From NCBI GenBank assembly GCA_964418095.1, contig CAYQKM010000001.1:1-64000 (forward strand): DNA of 64,000 nucleotides, in the 5' to 3' direction. Shown here in pieces: positions 63,399-64,000 of this stretch. The notes beneath the pieces were generated by a model. The model was not told the DNA's origin. It made no database searches and worked only from the letters and a program-made list of their open reading frames with translations. The number at the start of each line of letters is the position of its first letter. Within the stretch, counting starts at the first letter, position 1. The position numbers were made by a program, and so were the translations under genes. This stretch comes from MWBV01 sp964418095 (lineage in GTDB: Archaea; Nanobdellota; Nanobdellia; Pacearchaeales; GW2011-AR1).

Positions 63399-64000
63399 AT
63401 GAGAAAAAATAATGGAATAATAATAACCTCAATAATAGCAGTAGTGATTTTAGTAATTGTGATTCTTGTTTTAGGCGCATTTAGGTCAATGAACCCATAT
63501 TCAAAAAACACTGTTAGTGCAGAGGGAATATCTAAGGTAAAAGCAACTCCAGATTTAGTTTCAGTATATATTAATATTAAAACTAATGGAACAACAAGTT
63601 CTACAGCAACAGCAGAAAACACAAAAGTCTACAACAAGTTAGTTGAAGAATTAATTTCTGCAGGATTTGAAGAAAAAGATTTGAAAACAGAGAGTTTTAG
63701 TGTGTATGAAGATATATCTTGGGACTCTAAAGATCAAAAAAGCAAAAAAGAGGGATATATAGCTTATCACTCTCTTAAAATTGAACTTGATTCTGCAAAA
63801 ATGGATAAGGTTTCAAAGATAATTGATGCTGCTGTAAATGCAGAAGCTGGAATAAGTTACATAAATTTTGAGTTAACTCAAAAATCTCAAAATGAGTATA
63901 AAGCACAAGCTCTAAAAGAAGCTTCACAAGATGCAATGGTAAAAGCAGGTGCAATTGCTTCAGGACTTAATAAAAAACTAGGAAAACTTCTTTCAGTTCA
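63399..64000 (+). CDS. SIMPL-domain (DUF541) protein, N-terminal part
   Basis: Translated from the sequence; it continues past the window. A signal anchor (residues 6-27) is followed by the SIMPL pattern SAEGISKVKATPDLVSVYINIKT and the repeating YNKLVEELISAGFEEKDLKTESF. Members are envelope proteins linked to stress. AAAGGAGGT precedes the ATG by 8 bases. Confidence 0.85.
   Translation, partial: MRKNNGIIITSIIAVVILVIVILVLGAFRSMNPYSKNTVSAEGISKVKATPDLVSVYINIKTNGTTSSTATAENTKVYNKLVEELISAGFEEKDLKTESFSVYEDISWDSKDQKSKKEGYIAYHSLKIELDSAKMDKVSKIIDAAVNAEAGISYINFELTQKSQNEYKAQALKEASQDAMVKAGAIASGLNKKLGKLLSV

Overview
This window is a stretch of an AT-rich archaeal chromosome. The archaeal diagnosis rests on an archaeal-type DnaG primase, EF-1A and EF-2 with an archaeal diphthamide site, archaeal RNA polymerase subunits H, B, A and E', Spt4, ribosomal proteins S24e and S27ae, a Dph6-type diphthamide synthase, and TATA boxes about 25 bases upstream of several (apparently leaderless) starts. 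The low GC, many short unrecognised proteins, DUF5652-like and CARF-type proteins and compact overlapping operons suggest a DPANN lineage such as Pacearchaeota or Woesearchaeota; that placement is inference.

Layout. 1-11.5 kb: thioredoxin reductase, initiator tRNA-Met, RNase HII, an SMC ATPase with a Rad50-like CxxC at its centre, isoaspartyl methyltransferase, a secreted, membrane-anchored surface protein, DnaG and small unknowns. 11.7-25 kb: the information-processing cluster on the minus strand, in transcription order rpoH, rpoB, rpoA (A' and A'' in one frame), an unknown, nusA, an unknown, rps12, an unknown, rps7, fusA, tuf; no L30e gene is seen in its usual place. A tRNA-Lys with a partial duplicate lies upstream. 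25.5-32 kb: thioredoxin and a deoxynucleotide supply block (thyA, C39-like peptidase candidate, dut, dCMP deaminase, nrdJ, nrdR), with a pair of NrdR-box-like palindromes 31 bp apart upstream of nrdR.

32-47.6 kb is the accessory, defence-rich part. It holds a Holliday-junction-resolvase-like membrane protein, a caspase-like candidate, a type I restriction system (hsdR, hsdS, hsdM) split by extra genes, RadC, a membrane metzincin candidate, a CARF-wHTH regulator with a palindromic operator, and a UvrD/RecB-like helicase-nuclease. Between hsdR and hsdS sits a small module: a ribbon-helix-helix protein, an RNase H-fold protein with a D-E-D-D pattern, and a 91-base structured element closed by a perfect 7-bp stem. 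No CRISPR array or Cas effector is present.

47.6-55.5 kb: a phosphatase, an Fe-S assembly operon (ArsR-like regulator with a Cys-rich tail, cysteine desulfurase, small acidic protein, DUF1858 protein, Nudix hydrolase, IscU, FAD/NAD reductase), tRNA-Trp, a quinone-reductase-like flavoprotein, DoxX, and a PIN-domain operon. 55.7-57.5 kb: PIN protein, rpoE', spt4, rps24e, rps27ae. 57.6-64 kb: an HNH protein, two membrane proteins, a GC-rich hairpin, then scpA, dph6, a coiled-coil protein, a wHTH-membrane protein and the start of a SIMPL-domain protein. SMC and ScpA probably form the condensin of this cell, and Dph6 acts on the EF-2 encoded here. Two short duplications (end of smc, 5' end of tRNA-Lys) are unusual and could be mini-insertions or assembly artefacts.
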